Shown: positions 35,848 through 45,440 of the stretch, piece after piece
Layout of the letters: each line of letters starts with the position of its first letter
Numbering within the stretch: the first letter of the stretch is position 1
NCBI GenBank assembly: GCA_964490705.1
Contig: CAZBCG010000003.1
Coordinates: 62,001 to 126,000 of the forward strand
Reading direction: 5' to 3'
Length of the DNA: 64,000 nt
From: Fodinibius sp964490705
GTDB taxonomy: Bacteria; Bacteroidota; Rhodothermia; Balneolales; Balneolaceae
Position numbers and translations under genes: made by a program
The notes under the pieces: generated by a model
Databases searched by the model: none
The model's input: the letters and a program-made list of their open reading frames with translations, nothing else
What the model was told of the DNA's origin: nothing

Positions 35848-35869
35848 GGAATAATAAGTTGTTTTTTTG

Positions 35870-37762
35870 CTATTCTTTTTTGCCGGAACCGTTATGAGTA
35901 GTGGCGTATTCTTTTAGCTTTTCTACTTCGTCCCACATCGTCATGGCCTGTTCAATGGTATGATCAAATATATCATTAATGACAGGATAGTATTTTTTCA
36001 ATCCCCAGACTTGTCGTGCAAGCCGTGCTTTAGTAGCACCGCTAACCATCCATTCAACTTGCTTAAAGTGATTCTTAGGAATGTAAAGCGTATCCGACTT
36101 GAAATCAGGTTCGGCAAGAGTATCGCTTTCACTTACGACCATGTTGTTTTCTTTGAGCATGGTATAAACCTTGTCGATATCTTCTTGCTTCCATTCAAAT
36201 TCGTTCCGGAAACGCTGATAATCATTGCCCCATTCTGTTCTGAACTGTTGCCCATTTCGATCCAGATAATCACGTACAAAATCAAACCCAACCTGTTTGC
36301 GGCGCATATAATTTAGCACTGCCGCTGATTGAGAGGTATCCTCTTGCACAATTTTATCAGGGACGATACCCCCGCCACCATATACGGTACGTCCGGCATC
36401 GGTTTCGTATTTAAGCGAATCGGGAACGTGGGAGATAAATTCCATCGCATCACCCTTGGCATCCTGTTCGCGACGATAGATTTCATAGGCATATTCTTCG
36501 CCGCCTTTCTTGGAATACGGCTTCTGGATTAATCGTCCCGACGGCGTATAATATTTTGAGATTGTAACGCGAATTTTGCTATCATCAACCAACTCGTATT
36601 GCTGTTGGACTAATCCTTTGCCGTATGTTCGCTGGCCAACAATCCATCCGCGATCGTGATCTTGTATAGCTCCGCTAACAATTTCACTGGCCGAAGCCGA
36701 ACCCTCATTAACGAGTACAATCACGGGCATATCTTTAAACTCACCATTACGGCGCGAATGGTACGAACTCGTGAAACGCGTGTGACGGCTTTTAGTAGAT
36801 ACAATCTGCGTGCCACGGGGGAAAAACTCTTCCGAAATGGCAATCGCCTGGTGGAGATATCCGCCCGGATTTCCGCGAAGATCCAGAACTAACCGATCCA
36901 TGCCATCTTTTCCGAGTTCATCCATAGCTGTCATGAACTCTTCGTGTGTAGTCTGCACAAACTTATCCAGCTTAATATAGCCCGTCTTTTTATCCAGCAT
37001 GTACGATGCACCCAGCGAATAAAGCGGAATGTCATCGCGTGTAATCGTATAATCGATCAATTCTTTGACGTGTGGCCGTTTGATCGTAACATCCACTTTT
37101 GAGCCCTTGGGGCCGCGCAGTGCATTCCGAACATCCTCATTATCAAAGCCGATGGCACTGCTATCATCAATGGCAATAATGCGATCACCGGATTGAATAC
37201 CAAGCTGGTCGCTGGGACCGCCGGAAATAGCCGTAATGACTGTAATCGTATCCTGGATGACATTAAACTGGATACCCACACCCTGAAATTTGCCGGCAAA
37301 TTCCTCTTCCTGGAATTGCCCTACTTTGGGTGAAATATAGATCGAATGCGGATCGAGTCCCGAGAACATGCCTTCGAGTGCATCTTCGGTACGTTTTGCC
37401 ATATCCTCATCCGGATATGTGCTTGAAATATACAGATAAGCCTCTTCAAACTTTTTGACCGATTCCCCGAAATCTTCAACAGGTGTCCCCTCAAAAGTCG
37501 TATCGATGGGGGTATTGTTAAGGTTGGCAGTGCTGTCGGAAAGGTTGGAGACGAGCCCGCGAATGCTGTTTTCGAACAGCGTTGATACCTTCACAGGATC
37601 GACGTAATTATCTAGAATGCGCCGCTGAGTCTGAATATACTTTTTTAGATTTTTCTGGTGGTCGTCATCACTTTGTATAACATTTTCGACGCCTGCAAAC
37701 CAAAAAAGTGACAGTACAATGAGGATTGCCAGATTGGGAGCAAGAAACTTTTTTATGCTCAT
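35870..37762 (-). CDS. S41 family C-terminal processing peptidase
   Basis: A 630-residue periplasmic serine protease, anchored by an N-terminal helix (FLAPNLAILIVLSLFWFAG). Order: helical N-terminal region, PDZ domain (about residues 150-235, IQFNVIQDTITV ... IQSGDRIIAIDD), then the S41 catalytic domain with Ser in VNEGSASASEIV and Lys in RTYGKGLVQQ. The C-terminal helical region is longer than in E. coli CtpA-like proteins. It cuts peptide C-termini in the envelope; substrate unknown. It stands alone with its own terminator. Confidence 0.92.
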   Translation of the reverse strand: MSIKKFLAPNLAILIVLSLFWFAGVENVIQSDDDHQKNLKKYIQTQRRILDNYVDPVKVSTLFENSIRGLVSNLSDSTANLNNTPIDTTFEGTPVEDFGESVKKFEEAYLYISSTYPDEDMAKRTEDALEGMFSGLDPHSIYISPKVGQFQEEEFAGKFQGVGIQFNVIQDTITVITAISGGPSDQLGIQSGDRIIAIDDSSAIGFDNEDVRNALRGPKGSKVDVTIKRPHVKELIDYTITRDDIPLYSLGASYMLDKKTGYIKLDKFVQTTHEEFMTAMDELGKDGMDRLVLDLRGNPGGYLHQAIAISEEFFPRGTQIVSTKSRHTRFTSSYHSRRNGEFKDMPVIVLVNEGSASASEIVSGAIQDHDRGWIVGQRTYGKGLVQQQYELVDDSKIRVTISKYYTPSGRLIQKPYSKKGGEEYAYEIYRREQDAKGDAMEFISHVPDSLKYETDAGRTVYGGGGIVPDKIVQEDTSQSAAVLNYMRRKQVGFDFVRDYLDRNGQQFRTEWGNDYQRFRNEFEWKQEDIDKVYTMLKENNMVVSESDTLAEPDFKSDTLYIPKNHFKQVEWMVSGATKARLARQVWGLKKYYPVINDIFDHTIEQAMTMWDEVEKLKEYATTHNGSGKKE

Positions 37763-37894
37763 AATATTTGGTGATTGGATGTTACTGTATATGTTCCAAA
37801 CGATTCAAATGGGGATAAATTATTTAGCCATTGCGAAAGTCGTAACATGCGATTATCAGATCACATTTGCAAAGTTGAACCCCTAAGCTTTCTG

Positions 37895-39328
37895 TTAGAG
37901 AATGTAATGACTTAAATCTTTGTCTTTAACAAGGTCATCCAGCTGTTTGTTCACGTAATCCTGATCAATGGTAATATCGCCGGAGCTGATGTCATCCGGA
38001 ATGGCAAACAGCAGTTCATCAAGCAGCGATGAGAGGATCGTATGCAAACGTCGCGCTCCAATATTTTCCACGCGCTCGTTAACTTGAGCAGCAATAGCCG
38101 CTACTTCTTTGAGGGCGCCTTCGGTAAATTCGACATCCACATTTTCGGATTTCAGCATAGCCTGATACTGCTTGGTTAACGCATTCTTTGGCTGCGTCAA
38201 AATATCGTAGAAATCCTGCTCAGTAAGCGAATTCAACTCAACGCGAATAGGGAAACGCCCCTGAAGCTCTGGAATTAAATCCGACGGCTTAGATACATGA
38301 AAAGCACCTGATCCGATAAACAGAATGTGATCAGTTTTGACCATGCCGTGCTTGGTGGAGATGTTGCTGCCTTCTACAATGGGGAGCATATCGCGCTGCA
38401 CGCCTTGGCGGCTTACATCGGGTCCACCGCCACCGCCTTTATTACCATCGCCTGATGATTCAGCAACCTTGTCAATTTCGTCAATAAAAACGATACCCTG
38501 CTTTTGAACACGTTCAAGAGCTTCTTGCACGGCCGATTCGTGATCAATCAGCTTTTCGGCTTCTTCTTCCAGAAGCAGCTCGCGAGCTTCTTCAATCGTA
38601 ACCTTGCGCTTGGTTTTTTGCTGGCCGCCCATCTGTCCCAGCATATCCTGCAGGTTGATCCCCATCTCTTCCATGCCGCCTTGGGGGCCAAAAACCTGCA
38701 TCATGGGCGATTTGCTGGATTTTTGGACTTCAATTTCAATTTCGCGTTCATCCAGTTCTCCATTGCGCAGTTTGTCGCGGAATTTTTCACGCGTTCGCTG
38801 GTTGAGTTCCTGATCGGAAGCACGTTCAGGGTTAAAATCATTGTTGGATTGAGCTTCTGCTCCATCATTATCTCCCCCTTTTTTTACCGGCGGAATCAGA
38901 ATATCCAAGATACGTTCTTCAACGATTTCTTTGGCTTCTTCCTCTACACGCTCTCGCATTTCGCTCTTTACCATATTAATGGCAATATCCGTAAGATCCC
39001 GAATCATCGATTCTACATCGCGTCCAACATAACCTACTTCGGTAAACTTGCTGGCTTCGACTTTCATGAAAGGGGCATCCGCAAGCTTGGCAAGGCGGCG
39101 GGCAATTTCCGTTTTACCGACGCCGGTTGGACCAATCAATAAAATATTGTTAGGCAGAATTTCGTCGCGGATTTCTTTATCGGCATTCATACGTCGCCAG
39201 CGATTTCGAAGGGCAATAGCTACCGAACGCTTGGCATCATCCTGGCCAACAATATACTTGTTCAGTTCCGCAACCACTTGCTGCGGAGTTAAATTCTTTT
39301 GTGTAACATTCTTTTGTAACATGCTCAT
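37895..39328 (-). CDS. hslU: HslU, ATPase subunit of the HslUV protease
   Basis: A 477-residue AAA+ unfoldase that feeds substrates into HslV. Walker A is GPTGVGKTEIARRLA, the pore loop is GYVGRDVES, Walker B is FIDEIDKVAE, and the sensor-2 motif GARRLHTILSSLLDELLF is present. The I-domain insert (about residues 110-260) has acidic, Gln- and Gly-rich patches. The ATG at 39328 shares its A with the hslV stop (TGATG), so translation is coupled; an adjacent TTG is less likely. Confidence 0.96.
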   Translation of the reverse strand: MSMLQKNVTQKNLTPQQVVAELNKYIVGQDDAKRSVAIALRNRWRRMNADKEIRDEILPNNILLIGPTGVGKTEIARRLAKLADAPFMKVEASKFTEVGYVGRDVESMIRDLTDIAINMVKSEMRERVEEEAKEIVEERILDILIPPVKKGGDNDGAEAQSNNDFNPERASDQELNQRTREKFRDKLRNGELDEREIEIEVQKSSKSPMMQVFGPQGGMEEMGINLQDMLGQMGGQQKTKRKVTIEEARELLLEEEAEKLIDHESAVQEALERVQKQGIVFIDEIDKVAESSGDGNKGGGGGPDVSRQGVQRDMLPIVEGSNISTKHGMVKTDHILFIGSGAFHVSKPSDLIPELQGRFPIRVELNSLTEQDFYDILTQPKNALTKQYQAMLKSENVDVEFTEGALKEVAAIAAQVNERVENIGARRLHTILSSLLDELLFAIPDDISSGDITIDQDYVNKQLDDLVKDKDLSHYIL

Positions 39329-39876
39329 CAATCTTCCAGTTCTATGATACTCAAATTATGATTCGTATAGATGCAGATGTCGGCAGCGATATCCAGCGAT
39401 TGTTTAACAATCTCTTTGGCTGAGAGATCCGGGGCACTTTGCTTTAGGGCTCGTGCTGCGGCCAGTGCAAACGAACCGCCGCTGCCAATGGCCAAAATTT
39501 GATCATCAGGTTCAATAACATCGCCCTGGCCGGAGATCAGCAGCGCCTGATCTTTACTCATAACGATCAGCAGGGCTTCAAGTTTCCGCAGAAACTTATC
39601 GCTGCGCCACTCTTTGGCCATCTCAACCGCTGCCCGTTTCAAATTGCCGTTATACTGCTTCAATTTTTCCTCATACTTCTCAAAAAGGGTGAACGCATCG
39701 GCGGTAGAACCTGCAAATCCGGCGGCAATTTTACCTTCATACAGCCTACGCACCTTGTTCACTGTTGCCTTCATCACGGTATTTTCCATTGTAGCTTGTC
39801 CGTCGCCGCCAAGAGCCGCTTCGCCGTTGTGGATGATACCGAGTACTGTTGTTGCTTTTAGATCAGGTAAACTCAT
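39328..39876 (-). CDS. hslV: HslV, proteolytic subunit of the HslUV protease
   Basis: A 182-residue threonine protease of the proteasome family. The catalytic Thr is the first Thr of ATTVLGIIHNGEAALGGDGQ, preceded by a short leader of eight residues that would have to be processed. Conserved VNKVRRLYEGKIAAGFAGSTADAFTLF follows. Such a leader is known in other HslV/CodW proteins. It is the first gene of the hslVU unit, coupled to hslU by TGATG. Confidence 0.95.
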   Translation of the reverse strand: MSLPDLKATTVLGIIHNGEAALGGDGQATMENTVMKATVNKVRRLYEGKIAAGFAGSTADAFTLFEKYEEKLKQYNGNLKRAAVEMAKEWRSDKFLRKLEALLIVMSKDQALLISGQGDVIEPDDQILAIGSGGSFALAAARALKQSAPDLSAKEIVKQSLDIAADICIYTNHNLSIIELED

Positions 39877-39934
39877 ATGCTATGTTGATATTTCAAAGTC
39901 TGTATGTTAATTCAACGAACAATGCGTCGGAGAA

Positions 39935-41671
39935 TTACCCTTTGTAGTATTTTGATTTTGATCCGCTTTTCGATTTCGAGGGACGTGGCTTTCGGCTGTC
40001 GGAACCACGTTCGGGACGTTCATCCTTTTCGTAGATGTCCAGATCTTCATCCGCGACCTCGTCTTGGTTTTCACTTTTGATCAGCTCTTCAACATCTTTT
40101 TCCTGCATCACAACATCAGTAATGTCGATGTCGGAACCGGCGATTGTCGCTTTATATTCATTCAAGGAGATGCTTTCATCGGCAACCAGCGTAATTTTAA
40201 GCCAGTAGCGCCACATCCACTTGCGGCGAAGACTTAACCATCCTTTCTCCAGATATGCTTTCAGATAGGGATTGATGTAGATGTCAACGGCGCGATATTC
40301 CGTGGTCGTACGGAACTTGCTGAGCCACGCATCGAGGTCTGCAATAATTGTATTTTGCGTTACCACGTTGCCCGATCCGCCACACGTTGGGCAGACTTTA
40401 GAGACCGAATTGACTACGCTTGGGCGGATACGCTGACGCGTAATTTGAACCAGCCCAAAATCGCTCATCCCGATAACATTGGTTTTTGCGGGATCTTTTT
40501 TGAATTCTTTTTTGAGCTCGTCATAAATCTTCTTGCGATTTTTATTGCTGCGCAGATCAATAAAGTCCACAACAATAATACCGCCGATATCACGCAGACG
40601 AAGCTGTTTTGCTACTTCGCGCGCAGCCTCGAGATTGGTTTTGAGGGAGTTATCCTCCTGCTTTTCCTTGGCGGCATAGGGGCCTGAGTTCACATCCACC
40701 ACATACATGGCTTCGGTCTGTTCAAAGATCAGATAACCGCCGGAGGGCATCCGCACGCGGGGACTGAAAATAGAATCTACATCTTTGGCTACTTTCATAA
40801 AGTCAAAGATGTGCTCACGTCCCTTGTAGAGCTCAACATTGGGCAGCATCTGAGGTGCTACCTGGCTGACGTACGATTTAATTTTCTTGTGCATTTCAGG
40901 ATCGTCAACCAGCACGCGATCGTACTGCTTGGCAAAGAGATCGCGAACTAAACTTTCGGTCATATCCAGATCCTTGTACAGTAGGGAAGGGGGCTTGGCG
41001 GTTTCGAGTCGCTCGAGGATGCGCTCCCACTTTTTGAGCACATCGCGCATGTCATCTTCAATTGCCTGCTCATCTTTGCCTTTGGCGACCGTACGGATAA
41101 TGACACCAAATCCATCGGGCACCATCGAGCTGACGATATTCTTGAGGCGACGCCGCTCTTTGTAGTTGTTAATTTTGCGGGATACGGCGATATATTCGCC
41201 CATGGGGATGAGTACAAGAAACCGTCCGGCCACGGTAATATCGGTTGAGATACGCGGACCTTTGGAGCCGATCGGTTCTTTGACGATCTGAACCATCAGC
41301 TTTTGGCCAGGCTGTAGGATTTTGCCGGCCCAGTTTTGTTTCTCGTAATTCGAGATCTGGTCGAAGTTCGTATTCTTAAGCTCTTTACGAACTTTTGGAT
41401 GAATGGCATTACGTCCATTGAGCATCTGGACGTATTCCTTGAGGTGATCGCCGGCATCAGAAAAGTGCAGAAAAGCATCTTTGGGCGTGCCCATATCAAT
41501 AAAGGCTGCCCGGATGCCGCTCATCACCTTGTGGACTTTTGCTACATATATGTTGCCAACCGTACGTTGATTTTCATCAGATTCTATAAAAAGCTGGGCA
41601 AGTTCGCCATTTTCCAGCAGCGCAATGCGCGTCTGCTTGCCCGAAGCGTGAATTATGATTTGGTTTTTCAT
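39935..41671 (-). CDS. rng: RNase G/E family endoribonuclease
   Basis: A 578-residue single-strand-specific endoribonuclease acting in mRNA decay and 16S rRNA 5'-end maturation. An S1 domain (VGNIYVAKVHKVMSGIRAAFIDMG ...) is followed by the RNase H-like catalytic part with acids in VVDVNSGPY and IIVVDFIDLRS, then the Zn-link motif CPTCGGSG. A C-terminal tail of about 75 residues is highly charged (EKDERPERGSDSRKPRPSKS), but there is no long RNase E scaffold. A 461-bp gene-free stretch lies upstream and could hold an autoregulatory leader. Confidence 0.93.
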   Translation of the reverse strand: MKNQIIIHASGKQTRIALLENGELAQLFIESDENQRTVGNIYVAKVHKVMSGIRAAFIDMGTPKDAFLHFSDAGDHLKEYVQMLNGRNAIHPKVRKELKNTNFDQISNYEKQNWAGKILQPGQKLMVQIVKEPIGSKGPRISTDITVAGRFLVLIPMGEYIAVSRKINNYKERRRLKNIVSSMVPDGFGVIIRTVAKGKDEQAIEDDMRDVLKKWERILERLETAKPPSLLYKDLDMTESLVRDLFAKQYDRVLVDDPEMHKKIKSYVSQVAPQMLPNVELYKGREHIFDFMKVAKDVDSIFSPRVRMPSGGYLIFEQTEAMYVVDVNSGPYAAKEKQEDNSLKTNLEAAREVAKQLRLRDIGGIIVVDFIDLRSNKNRKKIYDELKKEFKKDPAKTNVIGMSDFGLVQITRQRIRPSVVNSVSKVCPTCGGSGNVVTQNTIIADLDAWLSKFRTTTEYRAVDIYINPYLKAYLEKGWLSLRRKWMWRYWLKITLVADESISLNEYKATIAGSDIDITDVVMQEKDVEELIKSENQDEVADEDLDIYEKDERPERGSDSRKPRPSKSKSGSKSKYYKG

Positions 41672-42153
41672 TGAAATATTTCTTCACGCAGATGCTGTCC
41701 TCCGGACGTAAAATCCTTATCAATAAAGATTCAAAAAAGATCATCACAGATAATGCAATCCTAAAAATGAGTCGTTTTAGCGGAGGTGCAGCAACCGCTA
41801 AATTAAAATTCCTGTTAGGAGAAAAATTTGGTTTTGTAAATCCGTGGTAATCAGAGAATGGTTGCTCTTGCAGGGTTTGATCACACAAATTCAGCGAATT
41901 CATAACGTTCGCTGAATTCAACAAAGAGAAGTACCAATGCTTATAAAAAGCAGAAAAAATTAAAAATAATGCTTGTGAAATCGTCAATTGCTGCAAAAAA
42001 TAAACCTGAAATCTGTTATAAATCTCTGAATACCATTTATAAATATCACATTAATATACAATGAGTTTTGCTATTATGTAAACGATAAAATTAGTTTGAC
42101 GGGATTCACTGAGAACTCATTTTAACCATGAAATGACATCACCGAAGTGTGTT
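41672..42153. other. Gene-free stretch upstream of rng, with hairpin
   Basis: No credible gene is seen in this interval. It holds a perfect 11-bp inverted repeat, AATTCAGCGAA (41888-41898) and TTCGCTGAATT (41908-41918), with a 9-base loop. The rest is A/T-rich. It must carry the promoters of the divergent rng and acetyltransferase genes and could include a long rng leader, but I found no defined element. Confidence 0.5.
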
Positions 42154-42702
42154 ATGGATACTTTTCCCACGTTAGAGACCGACCGGATTTGTTTGCGCAA
42201 ACCTGTAGCTGCAGATTTACCGCGTCTGTTGGATTTGGCCGATAACCCCAAGATTGAAGAGATGACGCTCAGTTTCCCGTATCCGTATAAAGAAAAAGAC
42301 GCGATTTGGTGGCTAAATCGGGCAAATGAGGGATTTGAGCAACAGAATCATTTTGTTTTTGCCATTGCGTTGCTCCCGAAAGATGAATTTATCGGTGGAA
42401 TTGGATTGGAAATTAATACGGATTTTAACCGGGCTGAAGTAGGTTTTTGGCTGGGAGAACCTTTTTGGAATCAGGGATTTATTACCGAAGCACTGGAGAA
42501 GGTTCTTCAGTTTGGATTTGAGACATTAGAACTGCAGAAAATCTATGCCATTCACCTGACGAAAAATCCTGCTTCGGGCAAAGTATTACAGAAGAACGGG
42601 ATGGTCAGAGAAGGCAAACTCGCTGATCATATCCGAAAAGGAGGCAAATATTTTGATGTGATCCAGTATCGACTTACCAAAGAGGAGTTTGCGCAGCGGT
42701 AA
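42154..42702 (+). CDS. GNAT acetyltransferase, RimJ/RimL-like
   Basis: A 182-residue GCN5-related N-acetyltransferase. LETDRICLRKPVAADLPRLLDLADN is a typical start of the RimJ/RimL group. The acetyl-CoA binding region is AEVGFWLGEPFWNQGFITEALEKVL, and NPASGKVLQKNGMVREGKL closes the fold. Members acetylate ribosomal proteins, tRNA-linked or small amines; target unknown. The ATG at 42154 is preferred, but one at 42133 (seven codons earlier) is possible. It is convergent with murA, 7 bp apart. Confidence 0.85.
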   Translation: MDTFPTLETDRICLRKPVAADLPRLLDLADNPKIEEMTLSFPYPYKEKDAIWWLNRANEGFEQQNHFVFAIALLPKDEFIGGIGLEINTDFNRAEVGFWLGEPFWNQGFITEALEKVLQFGFETLELQKIYAIHLTKNPASGKVLQKNGMVREGKLADHIRKGGKYFDVIQYRLTKEEFAQR

Positions 42703-42709
42703 TTATTTG

Positions 42710-43981
42710 CTACTCATCCTGATCGACGCGTTCAATATTAGCACCCGCGTTGGTCAGTTTTTCTTCCAGATCTTCGTAGCCACGGTCGAGGTGATAAATG
42801 CGCAGAACGTCTGTTTTTCCCTCGGCTACCATACCGGCCAACACCAAACTTACGCTGGCACGGAGGTCGGTACTCATTACCGAGGCCCCTTTGAGTTGTG
42901 TTTTCCCATCAATGTGAGCGGCATTTTTCTTGACATCAATATCGGCGCCCAGTCGCACCAGTTCGGGCACATAGCTAAACCGATCATCGTAAATAGTATC
43001 CGTTACTTTGGATTCACCGGTTGCCTGGGTCATCAATGTGGACCACTGGGCCTGTAGATCCGTCGGGAAACCGGGGTACACTTTCGTTTTTATGGATGTG
43101 GGATTGATCTCATCCGACGCTTTAATATGTATTGTGCTGTCATTGATGGTCATTTCGGCACCGGTTTTGCGGAAGGTTTCGGGGAAATGTCCCAAATCAT
43201 CAACATCAACATTGGTCAATGTGACATTTGATTTCGGATGCATTGCCGCAGCAATCATAAATGTACCCGTTTCGATCCGGTCGGAAGCATTTCGGATGGC
43301 AATACCTTCGAGACTATCAACACCGCGGATGGTGAGGGTTTTTGTGCCAACACCTTCAATATCTGCTCCCATCTCCACTAGTTTTTCACAAAGCAATACC
43401 ACATCCGGTTCGCGGGCCGCATTCTTAATCGTAAATTCTTTCGCACGCAATACCGATGCCAGCACCAAATTTACCGTTGCCCCAACACTGCTGGGCTCTA
43501 GTTTAAAGGTGCCGCCCTCCATCTGTTCGGGAGCTTTGGCAATCACGTATCCTTGGTCGAGTTCAATGTCGGCACCCATTTCGCGCATGCCGTCGAGGTG
43601 CAGGTCAACGGGACGAGGTCCCCACGCACATCCGCCGGGCAACGATACTTTGGCTTCACCGAACTTACCCAGCAGGGCGCCCAGCATATAAAATGAAGCA
43701 CGCATTTTTCGGACGAGCTCATAGGGGGCTTCCAAATGAGATAGATGTTTTGGGTCGATTGTCAAAATGCCGTCGTTCTCATCAAAATCGACTTTACAAC
43801 CCGTAACGCGAATGACATTGTTAAAAGTGTAGATATCGCGCAGCTTGGGTACGTTGGTGATGGTCGTGGGAGAATCCCCGAGAATAGCCGCTGCCATCAG
43901 GGGCAGTGCTGCATTTTTTGATCCGCTGATTGGTATGGTTCCTTGAAGAGGGGTCGGTCCTTCTATAACAAATTTATCCAC
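42710..43981 (-). CDS. murA: UDP-N-acetylglucosamine 1-carboxyvinyltransferase MurA
   Basis: A 423-residue cytoplasmic enzyme that transfers enolpyruvate to UDP-GlcNAc, the first committed step of peptidoglycan synthesis and the fosfomycin target. ISGSKNAALPLMAA is the N-terminal signature. The catalytic Cys lies in LPGGCAWGPRPVDLH, so the protein keeps the fosfomycin-sensitive Cys form. The closing GGMVAEGKTDV.../YHLDRGYEDLEEKL fits the family. Its start overlaps the upstream biotin-carrier gene by eight bases. Confidence 0.95.
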   Translation of the reverse strand: MDKFVIEGPTPLQGTIPISGSKNAALPLMAAAILGDSPTTITNVPKLRDIYTFNNVIRVTGCKVDFDENDGILTIDPKHLSHLEAPYELVRKMRASFYMLGALLGKFGEAKVSLPGGCAWGPRPVDLHLDGMREMGADIELDQGYVIAKAPEQMEGGTFKLEPSSVGATVNLVLASVLRAKEFTIKNAAREPDVVLLCEKLVEMGADIEGVGTKTLTIRGVDSLEGIAIRNASDRIETGTFMIAAAMHPKSNVTLTNVDVDDLGHFPETFRKTGAEMTINDSTIHIKASDEINPTSIKTKVYPGFPTDLQAQWSTLMTQATGESKVTDTIYDDRFSYVPELVRLGADIDVKKNAAHIDGKTQLKGASVMSTDLRASVSLVLAGMVAEGKTDVLRIYHLDRGYEDLEEKLTNAGANIERVDQDE

Positions 43982-44483
43982 TTGCTTCTATTTCTAAGAT
44001 TAGAGCGTCTTTTTCTAGTGAGTCGCCTTCGGCAACAGCAATTGATGAAACGATTCCGGCAATGGGAGCTTTGAGTTCATTTTCCATCTTCATGGCTTCG
44101 AGAATGGCCACGGGATCGCCCAGCTCAACTTCATCGCCTTCGCTGACAAGCACTTCCAGAATTTTGCCGGGCATGGGGGCGTTGAGTTCGCCTTCGCCAA
44201 TTTCACCGGCTGTTTTAAAACCAAGTCGGTCAAGCAGCAGATCCTGCTCATTCCGCACCTGTACAGAATGCCAGTTGCCGTTCAGCGTAAAGGTTATTTC
44301 GTGCTTGTCGTACTCTACATTATCAATTTTGTAGAGTTTTGTTCCCATCCGCAACAGATAGCGCCCGTTTTCTTGTTGCGAAAAGAAGTAGGGGGTGGCA
44401 TCCCCGTCGAACTGCACTTCGCCGGATTCTTCCAGCAGTTCCAGTTCAACCGTGTTGTCGTCGATGACAGCTTCAAACTTCAT
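43974..44483 (-). CDS. Biotin carboxyl carrier-type protein
   Basis: A 169-residue protein with a beta-rich N-terminal part and a C-terminal biotinyl domain (about residues 95-168). The biotinylated Lys lies in AILEAMKMENELKAP, and the preceding APMPGKILEVLVSEGD is canonical. This fits the separate carrier subunit of acyl-CoA carboxylase/decarboxylase systems rather than standard AccB. No carboxylase or transferase subunit is in the window. It overlaps murA by 8 bp and follows a small unknown gene by 2 bp. Confidence 0.85.
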   Translation of the reverse strand: MKFEAVIDDNTVELELLEESGEVQFDGDATPYFFSQQENGRYLLRMGTKLYKIDNVEYDKHEITFTLNGNWHSVQVRNEQDLLLDRLGFKTAGEIGEGELNAPMPGKILEVLVSEGDEVELGDPVAILEAMKMENELKAPIAGIVSSIAVAEGDSLEKDALILEIEASG

Positions 44484-44485
44484 AA

Positions 44486-44755
44486 TTAATGAGATTTTAT
44501 TTCTGAAAGTCCTTTGCTCGTAGCCTGAAACGTAAAATCCTGCAGATTGTCGGTATCATAAAAACTGGTGAGGGCAATTTTGTTTCCGGTGCGTTCATAG
44601 GCCTCTACAAAACCAAAGCTTAGCAGGTTAATCAGATCATCGCGCAGCTCACCGTGGAGCAATCCCGTTTCTTCGAGGATATCCTGGAATTTCTCGGGAT
44701 AGATGAGGCGTTCCAGCACGCGGCGTTCTGTTTTTGTGATTTTTCGTTTGCTCAT
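44486..44755 (-). CDS. Small hypothetical protein, possible winged-helix-like
   Basis: An 89-residue protein (MSKRKITKTERRVLERLIYPEKFQDILEETG...) that I do not recognise. The first 60 residues look like a helix-turn-helix or winged-helix arrangement (ERRVLERLIYPEKFQDILEETGLLHGELRDDLINLLSFGFVEAY), but no family is certain. The ATG at 44755 is chosen over 44809 because the latter would start near the lipoprotein stop. It sits between a lipoprotein gene and the biotin-carrier gene with gaps of about 55 and 2 bp, so it likely shares their transcript. Confidence 0.6.
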   Translation of the reverse strand: MSKRKITKTERRVLERLIYPEKFQDILEETGLLHGELRDDLINLLSFGFVEAYERTGNKIALTSFYDTDNLQDFTFQATSKGLSEIKSH

Positions 44756-44810
44756 AACTTCCGGCGTTTTTGAAAACGTGAAGATAGGAGCCACATACCT
44801 ATTTAACAAC

Positions 44811-45341
44811 CTATTCTATGCGGATGTCTCCATAGCTGATCAAATTCTGATTTCCATCGTAGATCATGATGCGGTAGGTCGTTCGGGCATCGCTGCTTTC
44901 GTTCTCGGCAATCACTTTTCCCTGTAACGTAATATTTTCGACTGAGCTGCTGAGCTCATTTTCTTGAAGTAATCGCGGATAATTGGAATCCGAAGGAAAA
45001 CGAAACTTGCGGATCTCAATGCCATTTACAACATCAGTGCTGTTGAACTTGAGCTGGATCGTCAGGTTTTGGTTGTAGCCCAGCGGGTTGGGATGAGGAT
45101 AGTCCGAAATTTCAGATTTGAGCTGTATTAGTCCTCTATACATCGGCCCCACACGCCAATCATTTTCATCAATATTATCATCGACAACATTACCGTTAGC
45201 ATTTGTTTGGGTGATGCCATCAGGAGTTGTCAAGGCCTCGTTTTCGAACTTGCGTTGGTCGTCGCTTTTTGAACATCCGGAGATAACAAACAGCGATAGC
45301 CCGGCCAAGAGAAAGAGGGTTATGAGTAACTTGCGGTGCAT
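44811..45341 (-). CDS. Predicted lipoprotein
   Basis: A 176-residue exported lipoprotein with signal MHRKLLITLFLLAGLSLFVISGC, the Cys of VISGC being the lipidation site. The mature part is a beta-rich domain (LTIQLKFNSTDVVNGIEIRKF ... TTYRIMIYDGNQNLISYGDIRIE) of unknown function. It is the first gene of the leftward unit containing the small unknown gene, biotin carrier and murA. It is divergent from a DUF3108 gene with little space for promoters. Confidence 0.75.
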   Translation of the reverse strand: MHRKLLITLFLLAGLSLFVISGCSKSDDQRKFENEALTTPDGITQTNANGNVVDDNIDENDWRVGPMYRGLIQLKSEISDYPHPNPLGYNQNLTIQLKFNSTDVVNGIEIRKFRFPSDSNYPRLLQENELSSSVENITLQGKVIAENESSDARTTYRIMIYDGNQNLISYGDIRIE

Positions 45342-45440
45342 GAACGAAAACTGGTGCTAATGGCTTGTAATGATTTAAATTCCTTTACAATATCGAGTTT
45401 TGGATGCTCATTTAAAACTAATTTTCCGATTTCCTTACCA

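Noticed and set aside
38504..39142. Rightward 212-residue frame opposite hslU
   Set aside because: It is antisense to a highly conserved gene and rich in Phe and Ile from reverse-complemented acidic codons.
39850..39876. N-terminal leader before the HslV catalytic Thr as an anomaly
   Set aside because: Short leaders before ATTVLGV are common in HslV/CodW proteins of many bacteria.
41577..41996. Leftward 139-residue reading frame upstream of and overlapping the RNase G start
   Set aside because: It overlaps the well-supported start of RNase G in another frame and its sequence has no recognisable family features, so it is most likely chance.
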